The notes beneath the pieces are model-generated. The model had not been told where the DNA came from. It made no database searches and saw nothing but the letters and a program-made list of their open reading frames with translations. From positions 434,001-498,000 of the forward strand of contig NZ_CP025429.1 in the NCBI RefSeq assembly GCF_002848345.1: a DNA stretch of 64,000 nucleotides. Direction: 5' to 3'. Of this stretch, positions 53,001 to 62,778 are shown in pieces (position 1 is the stretch's first letter; each line of letters begins with the position of its first letter). The stretch is from Chromobacterium sp. ATCC 53434. GTDB lineage: Bacteria; Pseudomonadota; Gammaproteobacteria; Burkholderiales; Chromobacteriaceae. A program made the translations under genes and the position numbers.

Positions 53001-53215
53001 GTCAGCACCCGCTCGTGGGTCTGCGTGATGCGGTCGGCCATCTGCTGCGGCGCCAGGCCGCCGTAGCCCCAGATCACGCTGATCACCGGAATGTCGATTT
53101 CCGGCAGCACGTCGACCGGCGTGCGCATGATCGCCAGCGGGGTGGCCAGCAGGATGATGATGGCCATCACGATGAAGGTATAGGGCCGTTTCAGGGCCGT
53201 TTCGACAATCCACAT
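50015..53215 (-). CDS. RND efflux pump inner-membrane transporter
   Basis: 1066-residue proton-driven transporter of the AcrB superfamily with twelve predicted membrane segments and two large periplasmic loops. The paired aspartates of the proton relay are in TM4 (GILVDDATVTIENIERHL). The TM10 site that holds a lysine in AcrB reads GVATANSILVVSFA here, so that lysine is missing; this matches a distinct RND subgroup. First gene of a pump-adaptor-channel operon. Substrate unknown; it does not carry the metal-site motifs I would expect of CusA. A same-strand out-of-frame ORF of equal length is a base-composition artefact. Confidence 0.95.
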   Translation of the reverse strand: MWIVETALKRPYTFIVMAIIILLATPLAIMRTPVDVLPEIDIPVISVIWGYGGLAPQQMADRITQTHERVLTTTVNDIEHIESQSLAGISIIKIFFQPDVNIQTAIAQVVSVSQAVVKQMPPGATPPLVIKYTASSVPVIQIGMASKSMSEQDVFDVAINTLRPQLVTIPGIAIPYPYGGKVRLLSVDLDTRAIAAKGLTPTDVINAVNSQNLALPSGTAKIGDSEYNVELNGSPDSIAGLNNIPVRTANGATVFLREVAHVRDGFSPQTNIVKQNGQRGLMMSIYKNGGASTLDVVGHLKEKLPGLLPQLPKDLHVSLLADQSIFVKTAVEGVIHEALVAAVLTAVMLLLFLGNWRTTSIIAVSIPLSIFSSIVALHMVGETINVMTLGGLALAVGILVDDATVTIENIERHLHMGSPLYTAILDGAGEIAVPAFVSTLCICIVFVPMFFLEGVARYLFVPMAEAVVFAMLASYVLSRTLVPTLALLLMGHRHRAGRIEAWIYRVHEGFNTRFERLREWYVHLLSHLLTHRRGFIAAFLGFCLASCGLYLLLGRDLFPEVDTGQIKLHVRAPTGIRIENTAILADQVDAEIRKVIPPQDLDSIIDNIGLPYSGINLSYSNSGTIGTLDTDVLISLKPGHKPSADYIAALPSRLERRFPGVEFFFQPADIITQILNFGSPAAIDVQIFGKNSAGNAAFAGRLQARIKAIPGAADVHIHQRLDAPAIKLNMDRARLQGMGIAPLDVAQNLLLPLSGSQQTQPAFWLNPANSIVYNLQAQTPQYQIGSLDQLLQLPVNAPGSRGAGEQTLGNLVSTAPGREAAIVTRYNILPSIDVYASARGRDLGSVASAIQKVINEEEAHLPKGSHVALRGQVETMRSSYIGLGVGILGAIVLVYLLIVVNFQSWLDPFIIISALPAALAGIAWMLIVTATDLSVPALTGAIMTMGVATANSILVVSFARHRLQDGLPPLSAALEAGATRLRPVLMTALAMIIGMIPMAIGIGEGSEQNAPLGRAVIGGLLFATVSTLLFVPVVFASFHRYLAQRKQHATDAADAPAAPAQDSSND

Positions 53216-53592
53216 ATTGTACGGCTTGCCTCTCTAGCGATTGCGGCGCGCGGGTCTGGGATATCCGGTGGATGTCCGTCGCCCCGGCGATCCGGTGGCG
53301 CGCTTATTGCGGTCCGCGCGGCGCCTTGTTGCAGCTTATGCCAGCGGCGGGGCGTTTTGCGGACCGATTGTGCTTGGCGCGGCCGGAGTTTTTGTTAATG
53401 AGTGATGCGGCGTCGCCATGGCAGCGCGCTGGCATATCCGCTGGCGTTCAAGCGGGATTAACTGGTCAAGCGGCCATGGCGTTGACACTTTTCGGCGGGG
53501 TAATGAAAAAATAATCTACTTTATTATATTCGACAGTAGAAACCCCGCCGCGCACGAGGCGGGGCGGGGTTGGGGACGGCGGCGCGAGCGGA
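53216..53592. other. Intergenic region between the RND pump and the FtsZ/tubulin-like gene
   Basis: No gene is supported. It should hold the promoter of the RND operon (minus strand) near 53220-53300 and contains a short AT-rich patch at 53505-53535 plus the terminator of the tubulin-like gene. No operator was recognised. Confidence 0.6.
53540..53571 (-). terminator. Probable terminator of the FtsZ/tubulin-like gene
   Basis: On the minus strand CCCCGCC-(8 nt)-GGCGGGG is followed by TTTCT and then an AT-rich stretch. Confidence 0.72.
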
Positions 53593-55755
53593 TCAGGAAA
53601 GTTTGCGCGCGTAGTGGTTCAGCGAGACGACGCGGGTCTTGCCGATGCGGTGGCGATAGATCTCGCGCAGGTAGCACACCGCTTTCTGCACGTGCTCGCG
53701 GGTCAGCCGGATGTCGTTGATCGACACGAATTTCTTGCTGTCGCGTATCAGCTCGCGGTATTTCTTCTCGTACATCGGTTTGATCGCGAACCAGTTGGTG
53801 TCGAGGATCTTGGCCGGGTTCTCGTTCTCGTTCAGCAGCCGCTCCAGCACCGTCTCGTCGAAATGCTCGGCGGTGATCAGGTCGAGGATGGCCTTGTCCA
53901 GGCTGTCGTCGAAACGGTGGTTGCCGTGGGCGAAGCAGCGCTTGATGTAGGCGACGATCAGCGTCAGGAAGTCGTCGCTCAGGCAGGGGCTCTTCGCCAC
54001 CAGCGTCGTCAGCGACAGATTGGCCGACGCGCCTATCACCAGCGCGTAGCGTTTCAGCGTGGTGCTGGGGAACAGGTCGTTCAGGTGGCGCTTCAGCCGG
54101 TTCAGGTCCAGATAGGACAGCTTGTAGCCCTTGGGTAGCGACAGGATGGCCACCACCGACGAGCAGTTCTGGAAGAAGAACAGCTGGTTCAGCTTTTCGG
54201 CCGAGTAGCCGGACTGCTTGTAGTCCGCCAGCGCCGCGCGGTAGCTGGCCGATTCTATCGGCAGCAGGCTGATGCCCTCGATCGACTGGGTCTGCTGGTT
54301 GAAGTGCGGCAGGTCTATCGAGCGGAAGAACAGGTCGTCGATGTCCAGCTTGTTGACGAAGCCGTCCGAACCCAGCGGATCGGTCACCACCGATTCGGCG
54401 TAGGCCACCGCCACCGGACCGGCCAGGCTCATGAACAGATCGTTGGCGTCCAGCCGTATCGTCTCGCCCATGTCGATGCCGGCGCGCAGGAAGTAGTTCT
54501 CGTCGTAATCGCTGGTGACGGCCTGGGCGGTCAGGATGTTGAAGATCTGCTGCGAGATGTACTGGTTGGCGTGGCGCTCCATCGCGTTGACGTCCAGATG
54601 CTCGATATCGCCGCCCTCGCTTTCCTCGGCGTAGCGCATGATGTCGTTGGAGATCAGCATCATCGCGTTCCACGGCCGGATGCGGCGCATCACGCTTTCG
54701 GCGCCGGCCTCCTCGTTGTCGAAGTTGTAGGAGAAGTCCCACTCCTCGGACAGGTATTTGCACAGCAGCCGGCCGGCGTTGATGTGCAGCGCTTCCGAGC
54801 CCTCGGCGTGCTGGCCGGAGATATTGGGCAGGATGCAGATGCCGCTGGTGAAGATAGGCTCGAACACGAAGCCGTAGTCGTCCTGGTCGGCCTTGCCGCC
54901 TTCGCCGCGGGTCTCGAAGGTCTTGCTCATGTACGCGTACTGCTGCGCCAGACCGAATTCCGACGCCATGCCGGAGCCGGTGCCGCCGCCGGCGCTGAAA
55001 ATGTAGAAATACAGCCGCGACTGGTTGGCCTTGATGCCGCAGGAGTCGACCAGATAGGAGTGGATCAGCGTCCAGTCCGGATCGGAGAAGCTCAGCGTGT
55101 CCTTGTTGAGGATGATCTTGGCCAGGTATTGGCCCAGTATCGGCGCGTTGCCGGCGCCGCCGGCGTGGATCTCAGCCAGATCCATGATCTTCAGCTTGTT
55201 GTAGTTGTTGATGAAGTCGCCCTGCTCGCCGCGGCGGGAGAAGCGGATGCGGCCCTTGATGTCTTTGTCCAGGTCGCCCAGCATCACCATCGGCTCGATC
55301 AGGAAGGCCGGCTTCGCCGTCTTGTGCTGCGACAGCAGGTTGCGCCGCAACCAGCGTCGCGGCCGCGGTTCCTGTTCCGGCGCGCTCTTGTCGTCCTGGT
55401 TGAATTCGTTCAGGTAGAACTTGCGGGCGTTGTAGACCAGCGTCGCCACGTCCAGCGCGATATTGGAACCGCAGCGTCCCAGGCCGATCAGGCAGACCGA
55501 CGGGAACGGCCGCTCCATGTCTATGCCCTGTCCCTCCTCGGCCTCGCCGGCGAAGGCCATGCCGCGCAGCGTGTCCAGGTGTTGCAGGATGCGGTTGGTG
55601 TCGTGCTCGATGAAGTATTGGTACAGGCTGGCCTGGCCGCGCTCGTTCAGCTGGAGCAGATGACGGGGAGAGGGCGGCTGCGGGGAGGCGGCGGCGGTTT
55701 CGTCATCGGTGGCAGGGGGATTCGAGGACTGGTCGTACATAGATTGCATGATCAT
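53593..55755 (-). CDS. FtsZ/tubulin-superfamily GTPase-like protein of about 720 aa
   Basis: Large soluble protein carrying the ordered nucleotide-binding loops of FtsZ/tubulin (numbered from ATG 55755): T1-like VCLIGLGRCGSNIALDV (87-103), T2-like MLGDLDKD (158-165), T3-like AGGAGNAPILG (198-208), the tubulin signature FSAGGGTGSGMASEFG (253-268), T6-like NAMMLISNDIMR (363-374) and T7-like IRLDANDLFMSLAG (433-446) with two acidic residues positioned as in the GTP-hydrolysing loop. An N-terminal extension of about 85 residues and a C-terminal region of some 270 make it almost twice FtsZ length. ATG 55755 is preceded by AAGAGAGA; ATGs at 55779, 55749 and 55740 are alternatives. It appears monocistronic. 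Cellular role unknown. Confidence 0.85.
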   Translation of the reverse strand: MIMQSMYDQSSNPPATDDETAAASPQPPSPRHLLQLNERGQASLYQYFIEHDTNRILQHLDTLRGMAFAGEAEEGQGIDMERPFPSVCLIGLGRCGSNIALDVATLVYNARKFYLNEFNQDDKSAPEQEPRPRRWLRRNLLSQHKTAKPAFLIEPMVMLGDLDKDIKGRIRFSRRGEQGDFINNYNKLKIMDLAEIHAGGAGNAPILGQYLAKIILNKDTLSFSDPDWTLIHSYLVDSCGIKANQSRLYFYIFSAGGGTGSGMASEFGLAQQYAYMSKTFETRGEGGKADQDDYGFVFEPIFTSGICILPNISGQHAEGSEALHINAGRLLCKYLSEEWDFSYNFDNEEAGAESVMRRIRPWNAMMLISNDIMRYAEESEGGDIEHLDVNAMERHANQYISQQIFNILTAQAVTSDYDENYFLRAGIDMGETIRLDANDLFMSLAGPVAVAYAESVVTDPLGSDGFVNKLDIDDLFFRSIDLPHFNQQTQSIEGISLLPIESASYRAALADYKQSGYSAEKLNQLFFFQNCSSVVAILSLPKGYKLSYLDLNRLKRHLNDLFPSTTLKRYALVIGASANLSLTTLVAKSPCLSDDFLTLIVAYIKRCFAHGNHRFDDSLDKAILDLITAEHFDETVLERLLNENENPAKILDTNWFAIKPMYEKKYRELIRDSKKFVSINDIRLTREHVQKAVCYLREIYRHRIGKTRVVSLNHYARKLS

Positions 55756-55847
55756 CCATTCTCTCTTCGGGTTGCCCATTGTCGCGGGTGGTTGCGCCTG
55801 AACGGGCCTGGCGGTCCGCGGGGGGCGCAGTGCGAGTTTTTTTGGTG

Positions 55848-55856
55848 TTATTCACA
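55848..55856. promoter_or_regulatory. Isolated DnaA-box 9-mer upstream of the FtsZ/tubulin-like gene
   Basis: TTATTCACA is an exact DnaA consensus box 93 nt from the chosen start. A single 9-mer can occur by chance, so a regulatory role is only a possibility. Confidence 0.3.
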
Positions 55857-55942
55857 CTCCATTGTCAGGCGCAATCCGCTTTTTGACCACTAAATTCTGT
55901 ACGGGACGTCATGTGTCAACCTTAGATGGCGGACGAGCAGCT

Positions 55943-55977
55943 AAAAAAAACGCCGCCTGCGGCGGCAGGCGGCGTTT
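55943..55977 (-). terminator. Terminator of purB
   Basis: On the minus strand AAACGCCGCCTGC-CGCC-GCAGGCGGCGTT is followed by a run of eight T. It is a strong Rho-independent terminator 19 nt after the purB stop. Confidence 0.96.
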
Positions 55978-55995
55978 GGGGCGGGGAGGGGGCGC

Positions 55996-58334
<2,339 letters not shown>

Positions 58335-58351
58335 GTCTTGATCTCAAAAGA

Positions 58352-58372
58352 AACGGGCGACTGGCGCCCGTT
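58352..58372 (-). terminator. Hairpin terminator after ffh
   Basis: AACGGGCG-ACTGG-CGCCCGTT lies between the ffh stop and the ATP-grasp start; on the minus strand it is followed by a TTTCTTTT tract. Confidence 0.82.
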
Positions 58373-58380
58373 GTTTCCGC

Positions 58381-59736
58381 TTACATGCCGGGCATCATGC
58401 CCTTCATGCCGCGCATCATCTTCATCATCCCGCCCTTGGACGAGAACTGCTTCATCATCTTCTGCATCTGCTCGAACTGGGCCAGCAGGCGGTTCACCTC
58501 CTGAACGGTGACGCCGGAGCCGGTGGCGATGCGGCGCTTGCGGCTGGCCTTGATCAGCTCGGGCTTGCGGCGCTCCTCCATCGTCATCGAATTGATGATG
58601 CCTTCGATGCGGCGCATCGATTTTTCCGCTTCGGCGCCCTGTATGCCCTTGGCCATCTGGCCGATCTGGCCCGGCATCTTCTCCAGCAGATTGGACATGC
58701 CGCCCATCTTCTTCATCTGCTGCATCTGGGCCTTGAAGTCCTCGAGGTCGAAGCCCTTGCCGGACTTCAGCTTCTTGGCCATTGCCTCGGCTTCTTTGTG
58801 GTCTATGCCCTTCTGGACTTCCTCGATCAGCGACAGCACGTCGCCCATGCCGAGGATGCGGCTGGCGATGCGGTCCGGATGGAAGGGCTCGAGGCCGGAA
58901 ACCTTTTCGCCGACGCCGATGAACTTGATCGGCTTGCCGGTGACGTGGCGCACCGACAGCGCGGCGCCGCCGCGCGAGTCGCCGTCCATCTTGGTCAGCA
59001 CGACGCCGGTCAGCGGCAGCGCGTCGTTGAAGGCCTTGGCGGTGTTGACCGCGTCCTGGCCCTGCATCGCGTCGACGACGAACAGCGTCTCCACCGGATT
59101 GACCGCCGCGTGCAGCGCCTTGATCTCGTCCATCATCGCTTCGTCGATGGCGAGGCGGCCGGCGGTGTCGACCAGCAGCACGTCGAAGAAGTGGCGGCGC
59201 GCGTGATCGATCGCGGCGCGAGCGATGTCGACCGGCTTCTGCTTCTCGTCGGACGGGAACCATTCGACGCCGACCTGGGCGGCCAGCAGCTTCAGCTGCT
59301 CGATGGCGGCCGGGCGGTATACGTCGGCCGACACCACCAGCACCTTCTTCTTGTGGCCTTCCTTCAGCCGCTTCGCCAGCTTGCCGACGGTGGTGGTCTT
59401 GCCGGCGCCCTGCAGGCCGGCCATCAGCACGATGGCAGGCGGCACGGCGGCCAGGTTGAGCTCGTCGTTCTTGTCACCCATCAGCTTGACGAGCTCTTCG
59501 TTGACGACGCCGACCAGAGCCTGGCCCGGGGTCAGGCTGCCCATCACGTCCTGGCCCAGCGCGCGTTCCTTCACCTCGGCGATGAAGGTCTTGACGACGG
59601 GCAGCGCTACGTCGGCTTCCAATAGCGCCATGCGCACTTCGCGCATCGCGTCCTGGATATTGGATTCGGTCAACCGCGCGTTGCCGCGCAGGGTTTTCAT
59701 CACGCCGGACAGGCGGTTGGTCAGGTTGTCTAGCAT
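58381..59736 (-). CDS. ffh: Signal recognition particle protein Ffh
   Basis: 451-residue GTPase that, with 4.5S RNA, targets membrane proteins to FtsY/SecYEG. N domain 1-90; G domain with GLQGAGKTTTVGKLAKRL (near 105-122), DVYRPAAIEQLKLLA, DTAGRLAIDEAMM, TKMDGDSRGGAAL; C-terminal Met-rich M domain (MQQMKKMGGMSNLLEKMPGQ, MMKMMRGMKGMMPGM). ATG 59736 gives the normal family start (MLDNLTNRLSGVM). It is divergent from the CcsA-like gene, an arrangement common in proteobacteria. Confidence 0.98.
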   Translation of the reverse strand: MLDNLTNRLSGVMKTLRGNARLTESNIQDAMREVRMALLEADVALPVVKTFIAEVKERALGQDVMGSLTPGQALVGVVNEELVKLMGDKNDELNLAAVPPAIVLMAGLQGAGKTTTVGKLAKRLKEGHKKKVLVVSADVYRPAAIEQLKLLAAQVGVEWFPSDEKQKPVDIARAAIDHARRHFFDVLLVDTAGRLAIDEAMMDEIKALHAAVNPVETLFVVDAMQGQDAVNTAKAFNDALPLTGVVLTKMDGDSRGGAALSVRHVTGKPIKFIGVGEKVSGLEPFHPDRIASRILGMGDVLSLIEEVQKGIDHKEAEAMAKKLKSGKGFDLEDFKAQMQQMKKMGGMSNLLEKMPGQIGQMAKGIQGAEAEKSMRRIEGIINSMTMEERRKPELIKASRKRRIATGSGVTVQEVNRLLAQFEQMQKMMKQFSSKGGMMKMMRGMKGMMPGM

Positions 59737-59847
59737 GGTGCTGTCCTTACTCTCTGCCAACGAGCGGCAGCTTGGTGTAGACTCTCAAACTGTCGATTTT
59801 ACCACGAGCCGCCCGGGCCGCGCCCGGATTTGATCACATACCTTTAT

Positions 59848-60669
59848 ATGACCAACCTCCTGCTCGTTCTGTCCCTGTTCCTGATCCTGTCCTACGGGGC
59901 CTTTACCTGGCATTACCTGGCCAACTGGAAGGGCGTCGCGCGCTGGCCGCGCAATCCCAGGCTGGAGCACAGCCTGCTGGGGGCGCTGCTGTTGCTGCAG
60001 GCGGTGGTGGTGGTGGTGCCGCTGAGCGCCAGCGGCGGCTTGTCGCTGGGCGTCGGCCACGCGCTGGGCGTGATGGTGTGGATCATGCTGCTGATCTACT
60101 GGACCTGCAGCTTCTTCTACAAGGTGGAGGGGCTGCAGCTGTTCATGATGCCGCTGGCGATGGCGGCGCTGGCCTTCGCCATCGTCTTCCCGGGGCGCCA
60201 CATGGTCAGCGACCTGTCCAATCCGGCCTTCGTCATGCATATTCTGGTGTCGATGCTGGCCTACAGCCTGTTCGCGATCGGCGCGCTGATCGCGCTGTTG
60301 ATGCTGTTGCTGGAGCGGGCGCTGCACCACCGGCGGGTGTCGATGCTGGCCCAGCAGCTGCCGCCGCTTCTGACTTTGGAAAAAATGATGTTCCAGGTGA
60401 TCGCCGTCGGCTTCCTGCTGCTGACGCTGGCCTTGGTCAGCGGGGTGGCGTTCTCGGAGGAGGTGTTCGGCAAGGCCGCGGCGCTGACCCACAAGACGGT
60501 GTTCAGCGTGATTTCCTGGCTGCTGTTCGCCGCGCTGCTGCTGGGACGGCGCTTGAAGGGCTGGCGCGGGCGGGTGGCGATACGCTGGACGCTGGCCGGT
60601 TTCCTGTCATTGATGCTGGCATACGTCGGTAGCAAGGTGGTTTTAGAATTGATCCTGCAGCGCGGCTGA
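59848..60669 (+). CDS. CcsA/YpjD-like inner-membrane protein
   Basis: 273-residue integral membrane protein with about eight helices, of the CcsA/HemX-related YpjD type encoded beside ffh in many proteobacteria. Features: HALGVMVWIMLLIYWTCSFF, HILVSMLAYSLFAIGALIAL (conserved histidine of the family) and GVAFSEEVFGKAAALTHKTV. Members are annotated as cytochrome c assembly proteins, but the ffh-linked group has no proven haem role. ATG 59848 is chosen; a TTG at 59830 is possible. It is 53 nt upstream of the comEA-like gene. Confidence 0.9.
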   Translation: MTNLLLVLSLFLILSYGAFTWHYLANWKGVARWPRNPRLEHSLLGALLLLQAVVVVVPLSASGGLSLGVGHALGVMVWIMLLIYWTCSFFYKVEGLQLFMMPLAMAALAFAIVFPGRHMVSDLSNPAFVMHILVSMLAYSLFAIGALIALLMLLLERALHHRRVSMLAQQLPPLLTLEKMMFQVIAVGFLLLTLALVSGVAFSEEVFGKAAALTHKTVFSVISWLLFAALLLGRRLKGWRGRVAIRWTLAGFLSLMLAYVGSKVVLELILQRG

Positions 60670-60722
60670 CCGCGCGCCGCACCGAGCAACCGAATCTTCG
60701 CACCCGCCACAAGGAGCTTGCC

Positions 60723-61046
60723 ATGAAGAAGCTGTTCGCCATCCTCGCCGTTCTGCTGCTGTCGTGCAATCTGGCCTGGGCCGCCGTCAATCTGAACACC
60801 GCCACTGCCCAGCAACTGGAGTCGCTGAACGGCATCGGGCCGGTCAAGGCCAAGGCCATCGTCGATTACCGCACCAAGAACGGTCCGTTCAAGACCGTCG
60901 ACGATTTGAAGAAAGTGCCCGGCATCGGGGACAAGACGCTGGACAAGCTGCGCAAGGAGCTGACCGTCGGCGGCGCCGCGCCGGCGGCCAAGCCTCTGGC
61001 CAAACCGGCGAAACCGACGGAGAAGCCGGCGCCCGCCGCCAAGTGA
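60723..61046 (+). CDS. ComEA-like helix-hairpin-helix DNA-binding protein
   Basis: 107-residue exported protein: signal peptide residues 1-20 (MKKLFAILAVLLLSCNLAWA), then two helix-hairpin-helix motifs in VNLNTATAQQLESLNGIGPV and FKTVDDLKKVPGIGDKTLDK, and a Pro/Ala/Lys tail. Periplasmic ComEA binds incoming DNA during natural transformation; the presence of pilB nearby fits a competence or pilus setting. It follows the CcsA-like gene and ends at a good terminator. Confidence 0.93.
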   Translation: MKKLFAILAVLLLSCNLAWAAVNLNTATAQQLESLNGIGPVKAKAIVDYRTKNGPFKTVDDLKKVPGIGDKTLDKLRKELTVGGAAPAAKPLAKPAKPTEKPAPAAK

Positions 61047-61438
61047 CGCGCCGCGCCGCCGCGTTCGAAACCGCCATCCGCTAGTCGGCTGGCGGTTTTT
61101 TCATGCCCGAAGGATTTTTCGCGTGGTCGGATCGGCGATGGGAGCGCGGCTTTGTTGTTGGCAAAAAGAAACACAATGATGAATGTGTTGTTTTTTGCGC
61201 AGTCCAGCCAAGCAGGGGTGGGCGGCTCAATGGCTTTCCAAACAAGGGGATGGCGGTTTTTTGTTGTTTTTTTGAGAATTTCATGCCGCCGGCACGGGCT
61301 GATCTTTGTTTTTTTGCAACGCCGGTCTTATATTGCTTTCAGCGATCGACGGAATATACCGTCGGCACATAAATGTCCGGGCTGTCGGGCGACCGGCAAG
61401 TCAACAGGACAAAATCAACTGACTTGAAAGGATCTGCA
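61047..61438. other. AT-rich leader region of the porin gene
   Basis: A 392-bp spacer with no supported gene. It begins with the comEA terminator and becomes T-rich (about 61180-61320). A weak promoter candidate TTGCTT-N16-TATACC lies at 61333-61360. The porin ribosome site TTGAAAGGATC is directly before the ATG. The long leader is compatible with control by small RNA, which cannot be shown here. Confidence 0.5.
61069..61102 (+). terminator. Terminator after the comEA-like gene
   Basis: AAACCGCCA and TGGCGGTTTTTT pair across a 13-nt loop (with additional internal pairing), ending in a T-run. Confidence 0.88.
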
Positions 61439-62563
61439 ATGAACAAGAAGCTCATCGCTTTGGCGCTGGCCGCCCTGCCTGCAGCAGCCATGGCGGACGT
61501 CACCATCTACGGCACGATCAAAGGCGGTATCGAGAGCAACAAGACTTACAGCTCTTCTCTCGGCTTCGACAGCAACGGCAACCCGCGCAGCGGCGTCCAG
61601 GTCAACGACTGGATCTCCAGCATCGGCTTCAAGGGCACTGAAGATCTGGGCAGCGGCCTGAAGGCGATCTGGCAAGTGGAAAGCCGCCTGCACATCGACG
61701 GCACCAACGGCGCGGCCAACAAGGCCTCGTCCGATGGCTTCGCCACCCGCGACAGCTTCCTCGGCCTGGCCGGCGACAGCTGGGGTAAGTTCCGCTTCGG
61801 CCGTCTGTCGAACTACGCCAACTCCGACATGGAGCAAGTGGACCCGGGTAGCTACTTCGGCGGCTACAGCGACGAGAGCGTCGCCGGCCTGGGCATGTTC
61901 ACCCGCCTGGACGGCCGCGTGAACAACGCGCTGCGCTACGACAGCCCGAACTGGGCAGGCTTCAGCTTCGCCCTGTTGTACGGCACCGACGAGAGCCGCG
62001 TGACCGGCACCAATGGTTCCCGCACCAACAACCAGACCTGGAACCTGGGTCTGAGCTACGAGAACTCCGGCTTCTTCGGCAAGTACAACTACGAAAACTG
62101 GGGCGACGCCGACCAGCTGGCCAGCACCAAGAGCTGGCACCGCCTGGAAGGCGGCTACAACGCCAACAATCTGTACGTCGCCCTGGGCTACCAGCAGGTT
62201 GAAGGCTACGGCTTCGGCTCGTACTACAACAGCGTGCTCGGCGCCGTGGCGAATCTGGCAGTTCTGAATGCCGGCGCGACCCAGGCTCAGATCAACGCTG
62301 CCAAGCTGAAGACCAAGGAAGCCGCGTTCACCGTTGGCTACAGCTTCGGTCCGCTGACCCCGTACTTCACCTATGCCAAGGGCTACAACGCCAGCTTGAA
62401 CGGCACCGACATCAGCAACTCCGGTTACGACCAGTACCTGCTGTCGCTGAACTACGCCATGTCCAAGCGCACCAGCGTCTACACCTCCGCCGGCACCGTG
62501 AAGTGGAAGGGCGGCATCTCTTCGGAGAACTCCTTCGGCCTGGGTCTGATTCACAGCTTCTGA
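61439..62563 (+). CDS. Outer-membrane general porin (neisserial/OmpC-like)
   Basis: 374-residue 16-strand trimeric porin. Signal peptide residues 1-19 (MNKKLIALALAALPAAAMA); the mature start DVTIYGTIKGGIE, the segment GFKGTEDLGSGLKAIWQVES and the final strand FGLGLIHSF with C-terminal phenylalanine are typical of beta-proteobacterial porins. The constriction-loop region lies near residues 115-150 (FGRLSNYANSDMEQVD). Codon choice looks strongly biased, fitting high expression. Single gene with its own terminator. Confidence 0.96.
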   Translation: MNKKLIALALAALPAAAMADVTIYGTIKGGIESNKTYSSSLGFDSNGNPRSGVQVNDWISSIGFKGTEDLGSGLKAIWQVESRLHIDGTNGAANKASSDGFATRDSFLGLAGDSWGKFRFGRLSNYANSDMEQVDPGSYFGGYSDESVAGLGMFTRLDGRVNNALRYDSPNWAGFSFALLYGTDESRVTGTNGSRTNNQTWNLGLSYENSGFFGKYNYENWGDADQLASTKSWHRLEGGYNANNLYVALGYQQVEGYGFGSYYNSVLGAVANLAVLNAGATQAQINAAKLKTKEAAFTVGYSFGPLTPYFTYAKGYNASLNGTDISNSGYDQYLLSLNYAMSKRTSVYTSAGTVKWKGGISSENSFGLGLIHSF

Positions 62564-62588
62564 TCGACGGACCGGATTATTCCGATCG

Positions 62589-62617
62589 AAAAGGACTGCT
62601 TCGGCAGTCCTTTTTTT
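62589..62617 (+). terminator. Terminator of the porin gene
   Basis: AAAAGGACTGC-TTCG-GCAGTCCTTTTTTT: stable UUCG-type loop and long T-run. Confidence 0.97.
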
Positions 62618-62713
62618 ATTGTCCGCCAGCGCCGGGCACGGTTTAAGTGGCGAAATTCCGGTCAAAACGCTTGCCGAACGGGATTTGTGTCGGATCGGCG
62701 GCGGTATTTTGCA

Positions 62714-62719
62714 TATAAT
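62714..62719 (+). promoter_or_regulatory. Candidate -10 element of pilB
   Basis: TATAAT lies 59 nt before the pilB ATG in an AT-rich patch. No convincing -35 hexamer lies at the right distance (TTGTGT at 62685 is too far). Confidence 0.45.
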
Positions 62720-62778
62720 ATCGTCACAGCCTGTGCCTGATCGCGATTAGAAAGTTCAAAACGGGATCGATTTCGTCT

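Noticed and set aside
50019-53213. A 1064-codon same-strand open frame parallel to the RND pump gene
   Set aside because: It is out of frame with the clear AcrB-family protein, Arg/Ala/Gly/Pro-rich and without family motifs; high GC content removes stop codons.
61103-61427. Two overlapping small plus-strand frames before the porin gene
   Set aside because: T-rich leader sequence with Phe-rich products, no ribosome site and no recognisable domain.
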